Source: Ascaphus truei (lineage: Eukaryota > Chordata > Amphibia > Anura > Ascaphidae). From it: a DNA stretch of 64,000 nt. Both the position numbers and the translations under genes were made by a program. Below, piece by piece: positions 23,741 to 35,520 of this stretch. Location of the stretch: assembly GCA_036426205.1 (NCBI GenBank), contig CM071571.1:117104002-117168001 (forward strand). The letters are read 5' to 3'. Below the pieces are notes generated by a model. It searched no databases. It was not told the DNA's origin and saw only the letters and a program-made list of their open reading frames with translations. How positions within the stretch are numbered: the stretch's first letter is position 1; every line of letters begins with the position of its first letter.

Positions 23741-24322
23741 TGTAACAGGGGACTTATCCCTGCTCACAAATGTGCCTCTAATCCAGCAGTGTGGTGGTTA
23801 AATGCTGGTAGCAAATTAACTAACACCACCTGCCTGATTAGAGGTGGTAGAAAAAGCCTGCCTTTGAGACAGGAAGTGACTCCTGAGCTCTGAATGAGAG
23901 CTGACCTTTGGAGACCCCACATGTCTTGAGCTCTGTCAAGAAGAAACAGCAGAGCTGGTTGCAAGACACCAAATAAGACTTCTAAACCTGGATGCTGAAT
24001 TTCTGTGCATGCACGGGTGCGGTTCCAGGAGAGCAGAGAAGCTTACTCTACAGCAGCTAACAGATAAGATTTTCATTCTAAAGAGACTTCTTATATCTGC
24101 TTATGTCATGCTATGTGTTTTGGGCTGGGAGACCTGCTTAACTAGGAGTTGTGAATTGCATGGGATTTCACTAGAAATACTCCCAAGTGAATTAAGCTTT
24201 GTTCCCCCCCCCCCTTTGTTTGGATGATTTCCTGATAAAAAGGAAAAGGCACAATAAAGCCTTATTATAATATCACCTTATAAAAGCCTCCAATTGTGTA
24301 TCTCTGTGAACGTCCGTCTACA
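23741..24322 (+). mobile_element. Solo LTR, family C, copy 1
   Basis: Starts TGTAACAGGGGACTTATCCC, ends GTCCGTCTACA, and is flanked by a perfect 5-bp duplication GTCAC (23736-23740, 24323-24327). Contains GGCACAATAAAGCC near the end, a likely polyadenylation signal. Same family as 35096-36325. No internal retroelement region. Confidence 0.9.
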
Positions 24323-24329
24323 GTCACAT

Positions 24330-25560
24330 ACTCTGGTAATTCCAGACACCTAAAAAATCTCTTTAAAGTTATTTTAAAAAAAAAGTTTGTTGCTTATTTC
24401 TATTGTTAAAGAGATTTGTGACTTCAGGCTCCAATCACACCACCTTCTAGAAAAGGACGTGTGTCCCAGATAACCTCACTCCTAGACAAACAGAGAAACG
24501 CAGGAAGGGTAAGTGGCCTGACCCACCATTAAAACCATACATGTATTTTTAAGTTTAAATTTATAAAAATTTGTGTTCCAGATTATTAAAATAATTAATA
24601 TTTTCATGGTATTATCATGACAATATTTGATAACGCTGCAAGGGAAAAAAGCACTGTTAAAAAATATTAATATTGAGCTGAGGATTTTTCTTTTTATTGC
24701 TAACAATGAAATGGTATGAGGACTGCTTGTGTACATGAGTGTTACGCTACCTTCCTGCCAGACCCAGAACATTTTACAACACTTTATTAAAATGTTCTGT
24801 ATTGTGTTAATTGATATAATAAAAGATACGGTGGGAAAAAAAACTTTGATGGGATAATTAAAGGAATAATAACATGTCTGTCAGAATGCTGAGTCATTGC
24901 TATGACAGGCATAATATGTAACAATAGAGGATTTTTTTACTCATCACAGCTTTTAATTAAAAATAAAAGGAACAATGCTATACCTACAGCTCCTGCTGGC
25001 AGAAATACATTTCCACCAGGTGAAACTTTGCCATCTGCTATGGGTACATCACGGCAAGCCTCCAGTTAGACAATATAATGTCAAGTACCAAAGGAAAGTA
25101 AACATAGATTTACACAGCAGGTAGGGAAAACAGGGTCTGCTGGTTGCACAGTACATGTCACACATCCTATAGCACACCTATACTTTTTGATTTGCTTTTA
25201 CTACGGAGACAAATTGGTTGTGCAGAGTTTAATGTCAATTGGCTATATTAAAGAATTAGCAGCTATGACTTTGTATTAAGTGAAACAATGAGGCACATTA
25301 TAAGGTGGAGTATTTAAATAAGTGAACTGCAGGTGTAATGACCAGGCATCCAATAAAGTGTGCACACATGAAACATGTCTGGTATCTACGTTTGCTAAGG
25401 GGGAGGTGATGCAATTAGAGAAGTGATCTAATAGGAATGTGGAAATGTGATTTCACATGTAAGTTTTAAGCTTACTGTATTATAAACAGGATGTCCACAG
25501 TAGCCATGTATCCTCTTGGCTACTAATCTGCCCTATCTAACACATAAACCCGGGTACCAG
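24330..25560. other. Unassigned AT-rich sequence
   Basis: No supported gene, tandem array or terminal repeats. Confidence 0.4.
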
Positions 25561-25639
25561 TGCAGGCAATGTTAGGATTAATCTGGGGTTTCCCCTGCGA
25601 TAAGCATCTATTTTGAGTGATGGGGGGGGGGGAGGGGGG

Positions 25640-26125
25640 ACTTAGGGCCTGTGTGCTGCCCGATCGGGCTCAGACCTAAGACCTTCCCCCTGGGTACAAA
25701 ATTACCTGCAGATCTAAATTTCTTGGGGTTCTGAGTGCTGGAGAGACCCTCTCCCTCAGAGGAGTGGGGTACTACCCCTTATTCCGCCAGGGAATAAGGG
25801 AGCTAAGGATAGACCTTTGGAGCCTCAAGCTCTTTGGGTTGATTCCAGGGACCCCTTGAAGAAGTGTACCTGCTGTACTGCTGTGCTGTTGAAGAAAAAA
25901 GAACTGTTCCTGTTTTATACTCCTGCCTGAGAGTGCAGTTAATCAGGGGAGTACAAGAGGTTTTCCCGCAGGGACTGCACCCAGTTCTGCTGGGGCCTGC
26001 TGGAGATGGAGGCGCTGCACCAAGTGAAGAACTAAGAGGAATACTAAAGCCTGTCCTGTTCGTCCCCAACTTACACCGGCGGAGACTCAGTATCCTGTAA
26101 GCCTAGCAGGTGAGCAGCACAACAA
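25640..26125 (+). repeat. LTR-like dispersed repeat
   Basis: Shares TAAGGGAGCTRAGGATAGA, GGGTTGATTCCAGGGA, ATGGAGGCGCTGCAC and CGGAGACTCAGTATCCTGTA-type words with 53100-53270 and 54690-54830, in the same order. The two loci are copies of one repeat; ends not defined. Confidence 0.55.
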
Positions 26126-26178
26126 CATCAGGTAACAGTGAAATCTCCCAGAGGGTGGGGGAACACGTGTTACACAAC

Positions 26179-27292
26179 TGTAGTACAATTTCTCCAACCC
26201 AATGGGAGATATGGTGGATACTGAGTGTGTGTGTGTGTGGTGCGTTACCTGTGGCTCACAGGAGGCCTGAACCTCCACTGCTAGGAGCCTGGTGTGTATA
26301 TGATCCTTCTGGTGACAGCGCCTCCACCTGTGTGGGATCCTACTATGTTGGATAACCCTGTCACAGGACCCAGGGAAATAATATACACCCTGATAAAGAT
26401 AACAGTTTACTGCATGCATATGAAAAAGGAACAACAATATAACACCCACACCAAATAGGCCACGCACAGCCGTAACCCCACAGTGCCCACCAACAAAGTG
26501 TCCACATCCGGATGGAATATCCCCAAAGTACTGAGGGGACCCATGGCACCCAATCACCCTGGTGTCCACAAGGATCAACCCACCCAATGTGTGCGACTGC
26601 TCTGCCCACAACTAAAGTGTGATTTGTTGGTGCACTTGGTGATGTGATGATACATGCCAGGGGCTCCAGCACCCGGTAGCGGCGACTGAAGACAAGGGGG
26701 CCAACTGGTCCCACGCCGTAGTTGTCAGCAATGAGTCCGCCTCCACGTGGGGTGGTATCCAGCTGGAGGGTCCCAGTGTAATAGTCTCTTTCCGTGTGGT
26801 GGTCTGGTCCCAGACTACCAGATGCCAGATCGCAGCCGCATCCTGGCTGTGTCCCTCACGCTTGGTTCTACAGGGGCAGTGTTACTATCTACTGGGCCTG
26901 TCCCTGCAGCAACCACAAGCTCAAAGGGGGAGCCCGGGCCTAGCTTGGGCCTAAGGGTGTCTCTGGCCTAGTGCAGGGGTCAGAGACACCCTGCACACAC
27001 ACCCTACATTCTCCTTGTCCCATCTCCGACTGACGTGCCCCGCCAGCATGTGAAATATAACAATATTTGTGCAGGGTAAAGGCTGCAGCCCTATTGGCTG
27101 TCTTGACTCACATGCCCGGCAGCCCCGGTGCATCATGGGGCTTGTTGTTCCTGTCTAGCACTTCTAAATGGCTGCAGCTGTGACAGTACTCTGGAATGCG
27201 CGAAAGGTACTGCACATGCGTGCACATTATCAAGATGGAGGCGCACTGCTAAGGGTGCTGCTGTGGATCTCCGGCGACCCGGTCGCTCTACA
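26179..27292 (-). mobile_element. Probable solo LTR, family A, minus strand
   Basis: Reverse-orientation relative of 5091-6463 and 59907-62193: CCTGTGGCTCACAGGAGG, CAGCGCCTCCACCTG and CAGAGACACCCTGCACAC recur in order. Proposed ends TGTAGTAC (26179) and GCTCTACA (27292), with flanks CAAC and CCAC that differ at one base, so boundaries are tentative. Confidence 0.6.
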
Positions 27293-27389
27293 CCACCTCC
27301 CTACCTACGGCGGTCTAACTGCGACCTCTGGCGGCATCCGCATCCCCCGCGGAGGTAAGGGGGGCCAATGGGGAGCCCAGAGGGGAACC

Positions 27390-28450
27390 TGGCCACACTA
27401 CTATTATGGGATTTCTATTATTCTGACTGCATCTTTCGAAGAGATGTGGCACAGTGATTTGGTTATTAGTCTTACATACACAAGCTGGTGATTTTGGCCC
27501 CTGCCTTAGTCACATTTACTCTTCTTTTCGATCTGTAAAGTGAGTCATAATCATACCACTTTGTTCCCCCTACTTATGCATTGGAAGCTGACATTCTGCA
27601 GCAAAAACATCAGAAATGTGCTGTCAAAATTCCTGCAAAGAGCCTGGGGACTATAATGTATACACATGCTTTTTTTTTTGGTGGAAAGAGAATATGTGAT
27701 GAGTAAGTTATTATACTAATTGCCCCATAATGAAGAGTCACCTTCCTTCCTTTGGTAATTTCACAATGTCCTTTATATGTGACTCATAACATTAGCTTCG
27801 CATAGTTTTGCAATAATTTGACTGACAAGAAGTATATTGTATGTAAATGTCTTATGTTAGAAAAAAAATATAGTGCTTTTCGACATTTAACAGCGAGTGT
27901 GAATAATTCAGCATTGAGATCAAATACACTAAAGGCCTATTCTAAACATTGATGTTTTCATTGTCTATATTGTAAATGTTTCAGTTTTCTGAAGTTACAA
28001 TATTTATAAGCAACTTTAAATGCCTGTTTGACCTTGCAGGAAAATGCAGTTAGTGGGAATCTTCACTTCACTTAACTAAGGCTCGTTGCTCAATCCCATA
28101 AATATGGTTAAAACGATATAGAAAAATAGATAGTTGCAAGTTTATAAGCTCTTTTTTTCCCGTCAACCTGTTGCAATTACTGTATAGACTTTTCCTGAAA
28201 TATCTAAACAATTAGTTCTGCATTGAACAGTGTAAAGAAAGCTGACACTAAAGTATGAATATTTCATGAAAACGTGAACCCATCCGTACAACCTCCATAG
28301 TCAGGTTCAAACTTTCCTGTGTGTGTTTTTCCAGCTAAGTGAAGAGATGCTGTTTGGTACGTGCTGGCTAGTTTCTGATCTCAATCTTGCAGGTACTGGT
28401 GTTTTCTTTAGTAAAGGATATTAGACAGACCATACATTTTCATCAGCACA
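27390..28450. other. Unassigned AT-rich sequence
   Basis: No supported gene or repeat structure. Confidence 0.4.
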
Positions 28451-28453
28451 TTG

Positions 28454-28730
28454 GGCCGGATACATCAAACTCTGTTAAAGTGGAGCTAATTTCGCACCAG
28501 CAAAAAATAAATTATGAGCGTCATTATCGCAATTTTAAGTTGAGATACATTAAAACTGCAGTAATAATTTAGCGGGTGCGATATTCGGAATTAATTAAGA
28601 CAGCCATTAATAATGCGTTAATGACCCCGCATCACAATCATATGTCTTTCATGGGCTTCTATAACAACTATTATTAAAGAAGCCTATGATAGAAATAACA
28701 TTAACCCGTTTGATGCATGTGATTACCAAG
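28454..28730. mobile_element. Possible Harbinger-type MITE
   Basis: Left end GGGCCGGATACATCAAACTC. A partial inverse, AACCCGTTTGATGCATGTGA, occurs at about 28704-28725. The GGGCC...ATCAA form is like Harbinger ends. The right end is degraded. Confidence 0.4.
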
Positions 28731-29859
28731 GTATACCACAGGCACCAAAGGGGTTTAAACATAAAAAAAATGCAGTACCTAACCCAGTTGCTCATCTTAG
28801 TGAGTAGTAAAGCATTGCCATTGACAAATAATAAGCAAGGGGTTAACTCATCCCACCAGCCCCCCAGGAGGTCTAATCAGCCTCCCCAGAGCAACAACCT
28901 CTACCTCCACAACAAATATACCCATTGCTAGACAAATGCCCAAGATTCTTATTTGCCAAATGTGGCTTATAGTGGTTTTGGACATTAACCAAAAAATACA
29001 CTTTATAAAGTATTAATAATCACATTAATCACCCCCCCCCCTGGCAGGCCTAACCCCCAGCCTGGTGCAAATATCACCATGACCCACCACCATGACCCCC
29101 AACAAGTTCCACCTCTTACATTAATGGAAAAGCTTAAAAACAATTAACAATTAACAAAATAGATTAATAACCCCCCTTAATTGCCTTAGTGGCTAAGTTA
29201 ATGAAGGGGTTAACCACCCACCCCCTTGGGGAAACTACCTCCATCCCTCATTCCCCCTAGCCCCAACAAGAGTTCCCCCGACAGTAATGGACAATAGTCC
29301 TATTAGGCAAATGTACCAAATAAGACTTTAGCCCATTGAAAAACATTGGAATAAACATTAAACAAAATATACATTACAATACATAATAAACACAAAATAC
29401 TAAGTCATTAAATCCATTGATTGGCACTGTGCCTAAATGGGGGCCCTGATACCCACATTGCCAATCTATAAACACTCTAAATAAATAAAAGTGTTACCTA
29501 CCCCTGCCGGGATGAAGGCCGTCCTCCTCATCGGCAGGGGAAACCACTGCAAAATCCAATAAAAGGCTGATGCCCAACCATAACCCCCCCTCCCACAAAA
29601 CAATCCATGCCGATGTCCGAGAACAGTAAAAAGCAAAAAAAAAAAACCATCAAAATAATCCTTTCCTGATGGCACAAAAATAAACCAAAAATCAAAACCA
29701 TGTAAAAATACATTAAGGATGATGGATCCTCAACTTGACTTGAAGCAGTGGATCCTCCGTTGATAGAGGCACAGTCTCTGGTGAATATTTCATATTATTT
29801 TCATCTTCCTTTTCTTCTTTTCCCAGAGGTTGCTTATACTGTAGGTATTCTTCCTGTCA

Positions 29860-30300
29860 AATGAGACATACCAGGCCTTATATAAGGACGGTGATGTAAC
29901 ATTTGACAGTCACATGGTGCAGACACCAATCCTAAACTAATACAGTCCAAAATAAATTTCTTGTGTTTACCTGGAATGAATGTCAGTGTCAAGCCAGTAC
30001 TTAATAGCTTCAATCCCCCTGGAATGGTCAATGCAGGTGTAAAGCGAGGCCACATCACATGTGGCCCAAAGATAAGTTGGTTTCCACTTGAGCTCGGAGA
30101 TGGAGTCGATGACGTGGAGCGTATCCCTAATATGTGACCTGAGCTTAGCTACAAAGGGTTGAAGATAGTAATCAACATACTGGGAGAGGCCTGACGTCAT
30201 CGATTCCACCCCCGAGATAATGGGCCTACCAGGGGGATTGAGCAATGCTTATGCACTTTCGGCAAGTGATACAAAATTGGAGTACGTGGATGTGAAGTGA
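29860..30300 (-). pseudogene. PLE reverse transcriptase fragment (N-terminal palm)
   Basis: The minus strand encodes, in sequence, TPILYHLPKVHK (about 30290-30255) and, after a frameshift, PPGRPIISGVESMTSGLSQY, VDYYLQPFVAKL and CDVASLYTCIDHSRGIEAI (30245-29967). A further shift follows near FILDCI (about 29950). These are the conserved RT1-RT3 blocks upstream of YIDD in PLEs. The catalytic and nuclease parts are absent. Confidence 0.82.
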
Positions 30301-30475
30301 ATAAAAATTTAAATTATCTTTTTGAAATGATACCATCAATTTTGTTTAGCATTTCCTTTTAGACAGCCCATTGGTTGAGTCATCATCCATTTGAACCTAT
30401 ACACTGCTAGTATACGGGATGCTAGGCAACTCATTGGGCTTAAATACACAGTCAACTAGTTCCCTTGTATTCCCC

Positions 30476-30512
30476 CTTTGAGAAAGTTGCCCGAGTGCGA
30501 CGAAACGCATCA
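30476..30512 (+). ncRNA. Hammerhead-like PLE motif
   Basis: UUGAGAAA, then a five-pair stem II GUUGC/GCGAC with loop CCGAGU, then GAAACGCAUC. The CUGANGA box is altered; stem II and GAAAC are good. Confidence 0.5.
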
Positions 30513-31151
30513 GGGAGCTTCATCACGCAATACGCATTGACATTACGTCACCACGTTATTACGCAAGCGCACGATCAGGCCGGAATCGAGGGCGGGACAT
30601 TCTGTGGCTGATTGCAACTGGAGAGTTGTTTTTTATTGGACTTTTGTGAAGATACCAGGTGCCTCAAGGTTCCTCAGTGGTCCGCTGTTCATTTACACCA
30701 CAGAGTGGGATCTGGACTGTGGATTTCGGACGCAGAGTTACCTGTCTGGCGGTGATTATTATTCACAATTGCACATTTTATATCTATCCTTGTGAATGAA
30801 TTTTTTCCTCCTCCCTCCTTTCCCATCATTAAATGTACTTTTTTACGCTTTGGGGTGTGCGCTCTCTCTTCACTTTTTCCTCTAGGTTATAATCGGATGT
30901 GGTTAATCCTTTGGAGAGCTGCCGGAGACCCCCACACCTCAGTTAATTATCAATTATCTGATGGACTTTTCTAAGGACTGGTTTCTATACTTCATTGTTA
31001 TTACATTGTTTGCACTTTAATTTCAGTATTATACTGATTTTGTATTATATTTTCACTACACTCACTTATTGTTTTTATACTTTTATTAGGTCACTTTATA
31101 ATTCACATCACTTTGGCGCTACTTTATATGTTTCTTTTTTTCATATCATTT

Positions 31152-32155
31152 CCAAGTACCATAAAGAGAAGACTTCACGAGAGCAAATACAGAGGGTTCA
31201 CCACAAGGTGCAAACCATTCATAAGCCTCAAGAATAGAAAGGCCAGATTAGACTTTGCCAAACAATATCTATAAATGCCAGCCCAGTTCTGGAACAGCAT
31301 TCTTTGGACTGATGAAACTAAGATCAACCTGTACCAGAATGATGGGAAGAAAAAAGTATGGAGAAGGCTTGAAACGGCTCATGATCCAAAGTATACCACA
31401 TCATCTGTAAAACACGGTGGAGGCCGTGTGATGGCCGTGTGATGGCATGGGCATGCATGGCTTACAATGGCACTGGGTCACTCGTGTTTATTGATGATGT
31501 GACAGAAGACAGAAGCAGCCGGATGATTTCTGAAGTGTATAGGGATATATTGTCTGCTCAGATTCAGCCAAATTCAGCGAAGTTGATTGGACGGGGCTTC
31601 ACTTTACAGATGGACAATGACCCAAAACATACTGCGAAAGCAACCCAGGAGTTTTTTAAGGCAAAGAAGTGGAATATTTTGCAATGGCCGAATCAATCAC
31701 CTGATCTCAACCCGATCGAGCATGCATTTCACTTGCTGAAGACAAAACTTAAGGCAGAAAGACCCACAAACAAACAACTGAAGACAGCTGCAGTTAAGGC
31801 CTGGCAATGCATCATCAAAGGAGGAAATCCAGTGTTTGGTGATGTCCATGCATTTCAGACTTCGAGCAGTCATTGCCTGCAAAGGATTCTCGACAAAGTA
31901 TTAAAAATGAACATTTTATTTATGATTGTGTTAATTTGTCCAATTACATTTGAGCCCCTGAAATGGGACTGTGTATGAAAATGGTTGCAGTTCCTAAACG
32001 TTTCATACAATATTTTTGTTCAACCCCTTGAATTAAAGCTGAAAGTCTGCACTTCTATTGCATCTCAGTTGTTTCATTTCAAATCCATTGTGGTGGTATA
32101 CAGAGCCAAAATTATGAAAATTGTGTCAGTGTCCAATTATTTTCAGACCTAACTG
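31152..32155 (+). pseudogene. Tc1 transposase, 5'-truncated and frameshifted
   Basis: DDE transposase for cut-and-paste at TA sites. The N-terminal helix-turn-helix part and left inverted repeat are missing. Coding resumes at about STIKRRLHE (31155) and runs through FISLKNRKARLDFAKQYL to a TAA at 31272-31274. It continues with FWNSILWTDETKINL (first D), then a duplicated 11-bp GCCGTGTGATG at about 31423-31444 shifts the frame. From 31439 the frame holds the second D in DNDPKHT and the final D/E region QSPDLNPIEHAF. The right inverted repeat ends GACCTAACTG at 32155, followed by TA. Not functional. Confidence 0.9.
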
Positions 32156-32739
32156 TATATACATACACACGGCTCGACAAATGCACTCGCCCACTCGCCT
32201 GGGCCACAGGCGACCCATCACTCACCTATATTCTCCTTACGCTATCTGTGTAGCGTAGGAAGAATAGAGCATAGAACAGAGCGCCTGCGTGTGCAGGATG
32301 AGAAGAGCTTTTTGTGGCTGAGGCCACATCCAATAGGAGTGTGGGAGGGGCAGAGCGCTGTCAAGCAGAAGCCACTAGGAGAGTGTTGTGGGTGACTTGG
32401 CTGCGGAATGTGGTGGCGGGTGACAGATGGTGAGTGCTGCTGATGTCATTGCGGGACCGGCGGAGGCATGAGGCGGATGCAGCAACTGGAGCAGGTACCG
32501 GGGGAAGGGACACAAATGGACACACACACGTTGTCCTGGGCCGGGAGGCCCAGTCAGGGCTGACAGTTGTGCCTGACCTCTGCTGTCTCGGCGCTGCCAG
32601 CTCAGTATCCAGCTGCCGGGCCTCAGATTTGTTCCCCCCCCATGCAGCAGGTGCCTCGCTCCGCTATTGCTGCAGTCTCCCATGCAGGCAATGCCCCCGC
32701 ACCGGAAGATCAGCGTGCGATGTGCAGGAGAGGAGGTGA

Positions 32740-33060
32740 TCTGAGATGCAAGGGGGGGTGATCTGAGATGCAAGGGGGGGATCTGAGATGCAAGGGGGGT
32801 TGATGTGTGAGGTTCAGGGGGGGAGAGGGTGATGTGAGATTCAGGGGTGGAGAGGGTGATGTTTGGGGAGGGGAAGAGGTTGATGTGTGAGGGGGGGAGA
32901 AGAGGTGATGTGTGAGAGGGGGAGAGGGTAACGTGTGAGGTACGGGGGGATAGGGTTATGTGTGGGTATGGGGGAGAGGGCGATGTGTATGTGTGTGGGG
33001 GAGAGAGGGTGATGTGTGAGGGGGGGAGAGGGTTATGTGTGTGTAAGTGGGAAAGTGTCC
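32740..33060. repeat. G-rich degenerate minisatellite
   Basis: Repeated GGGGGGAGAGGGTGATGTGTGAGG words of variable length. Pro/Ser/Thr-rich minus frames over it are artefacts. Confidence 0.8.
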
Positions 33061-33281
33061 GTATATTACACTCAGAAATCAAATTCTATATTTGAATATC
33101 TAATGTTTTATTGTTTTTATTAACATTTACAATATACAGAAACATAACATTATAATAACACATCTAACAAAGCCAAGCAGTTCATTTGCTTTTATGCAGG
33201 TCTACTGACTCTCTCCCTTTGGCATCCAATTGAACAAGACCACATTCTGCTTAGGCACAGCTGGTCTTTATGATCTATGCC

Positions 33282-34748
33282 TTTTGCAGCTCTGTCTTGA
33301 GCTTTTCCATATCTAGCACCAGATGGAGGACACTTTCATAAAGGTGTTGAACATCCCACATACTGGCCGTTTGTAAGGAATCGGGGGCCACGTCCCCTGC
33401 GACGTGACCCCTCCTTATCCACTACCAGTAGTGCAGTTGCCGCTGCCCCTGCCCCCCGTCGCTACCCTTGCCGCCACGCGGCACTTACTGCTACTCACAC
33501 TGCGGCCGCCATCTTGGATTCTCGTGCCATGTTACAGAGCGCGCATCTATCCCTGGCACTTATAACACGTGCGCCATGCCTGCCTCCGCCCCCCGCTAGG
33601 CGTGGGAGTCCTTGCCACACCCCCTGCACTCTCAACTCAGCCCTGTTACTCCCAGCCTCTCAGGAGCTGTTCCTCGTCACGCCCCCGTCCGGATTGGTGG
33701 ATACTGCTTTAAATACCCTGCTCTGTCACTTCCTCCTTGCTCTGCATAGCTCATTGCTTTCTGTGTAGCCTGGAAATGGTGTTGTGCTCCCTTTTGTCTT
33801 TACTCCTGCAGATTTGTACCGGCTTGTCTGACTACCTTCTCTGGCTCCCTACTTCGGCTTACCCATCACGATTCTTACCTCTCAGACCCTCGGACACGGA
33901 AACGGATTTTACTACGGAACTCTCTATACTCCTGATCTCGGAAAGTACAACGACCATTCTGAATCTTAACCCAGGCCTGGCCACGCTACAACCACATCCC
34001 GGACCCGCTCCCTCTGCTGTCGGTGTGTATACTCAACATCCCACCTCAGTACAGGGGACTGGTCTGATCTGCGGGCTGCACAGCGTGATACTGTTGTTTT
34101 CTTCCATTCTGATTTCTCCTGGACCTCCTCGCATAGTTGTTCCAATTGAGCTTCCAGATGTGTTATGCTCCATTCGTGTTGTTTTTGGATAGAAATGGAA
34201 TCTGTCATTAACTTTTCCCTTTCCTTCTTTAATTTTGCAAAGTTCTCATTTAGGGTGTTTGTTATAAATGCTGACATTCCGATTATGTCTTTGATTACTG
34301 CAATTTTTTCCTGGAACTGCAGAACCTGGAGCATTATTTTGTTGTAGTCTTGGTGGTGACTGAAGCTCAATTTGACAAAAATCACCAAGGAGAACAGAAG
34401 CAAAACGTTGGTGATTTTGGGACGGTTTCTGGTGAGATGAGAAATCCAAGCTTGGTTCCATCCTAACTTCAGCCCCCAAAATCCTCTAGGAGCTGTATGC
34501 TCACACTGTTGTCCCTGCATTCTGTCTCTGGAGGAAACTTTTGAAGATAGTATGCTACCTTTGGACTCAATCACTGTTGTGTCCCCCGTTGATTGAAGAC
34601 TATCACCATGTGTGTGATGAATACTGAGCGATGGCTGGTTGCTGATCTCACAGTGCTGCCTTAGTGATCTCTTTGAGGCTCTGCCCTTGGATAATGTAAT
34701 CCCTGAATAAGCAGAGAAGATATTCACAAGGAACAAAGCGGTGAACAG
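33282..34748 (-). pseudogene. Membrane-anchor plus coiled-coil ORF, split by a solo LTR
   Basis: The minus strand is open from about 34778 to the LTR junction at 34091. It has no early ATG; the first Met is about 85 codons in. A splice-acceptor-like TTTTTTACAG ends at 34749. A hydrophobic stretch NVLLLFSLVIFVKLSF (about residues 125-140) is followed by a Lys/Glu/Gln-rich segment with coiled-coil character (NENFAKLKKEREKLM, THLEAQLEQLCEEVQEK). Past the LTR the same frame continues for about 30 codons to a TAG at about 33282, with AATAAA signals at about 33104-33120. It may be the terminal exon of a host gene or captured sequence. I do not recognise the protein. Confidence 0.5.
33372..34090 (+). 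mobile_element. Solo LTR, family B, copy 1
   Basis: Begins TGTAAGGAAT..GGCCACGTCCCCTGCGACG and ends near CAGCGTGATA. It follows the sequence order of the well-bounded copy at 58853-59595. Flanks CCGTT (33367-33371) and CTGTT (34091-34095) differ by one transition, consistent with an aged 5-bp duplication. It interrupts the minus-strand ORF described at 33282-34748. Confidence 0.75.
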
Positions 34749-34837
34749 CTGTAAAAAAGTGGGGCTAGACACCAGCAAAAATGAAGTTAAAATAACCTTT
34801 AATCCATGGTTGACATCGTGGGGAACAAGCAGGCAAA

Positions 34838-34872
34838 AACTCTGACGCGTTTCGGGGAAAGCCCTTTGTCAA
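34838..34872 (-). ncRNA. Hammerhead-like PLE motif
   Basis: The minus strand reads TTTGACAAA, GGG-CUUUC-CCC, then GAAACGCGUC. PLE terminal sequence with a ...GGTGTCTAGCCCCACTTTT end lies between it and the ORF at 34748. Confidence 0.5.
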
Positions 34873-35451
34873 ATACACCAATTGAGGAGTCCTGTTTTAA
34901 AGACCCAGCCAATGCCGGTCACAAGCCCGATGAAAAATAGGGAGTGCTGGTTCCCGTGGCGACAGAACTGAAAAATGCGGATGATTGTATCATTATGATC
35001 CACCTCTTTTTATGTAAGTGTTATATGTTCCATTTTTTATATATAAATGTTATTGTGTGTATACTAATTGTGCCTTTGTTAGCTCTCTTGCACCCTGTAA
35101 CAGGGGACTTATCCCTGTTCACAAATTTGCCTCTAATCCAGCAGTGTGGTGGTTAACTGCTGGTAGGCAATTAACTAACACCACCTGGCTGATTACAGGT
35201 GTTAGAAAAAGCCTGCCTCTGAGACAGGAAGGGAGACTCCTGAGCACACATGTGAGCTGAACAAGGAGACAGACGTCTTGAGCCTGCCAAAAGAGACTGC
35301 ACGCTGCCAGCAAGACACAGGGGAAAGTACTTCTAAACTTGGAGCCTGACATTGCCTTAGCAGACAAGGGTGCGGATCCAAGAGAGCAGAGAAGCTTCCC
35401 CTACAGCAACCCAGCTAACAAATAAGACTTTTCTTATAAGACTATTATCTA

Positions 35452-35510
<59 letters not shown>

Positions 35511-35520
35511 ATATATATAC

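Noticed and set aside
26087..26714. 174- and 117-codon minus frames
   Set aside because: They overlap the family A LTR and one another in different frames; not protein-like.
32375..33082. 235-codon minus frame rich in Ser/Pro/Thr/His
   Set aside because: Coincides with the G-rich minisatellite; repeat-driven.
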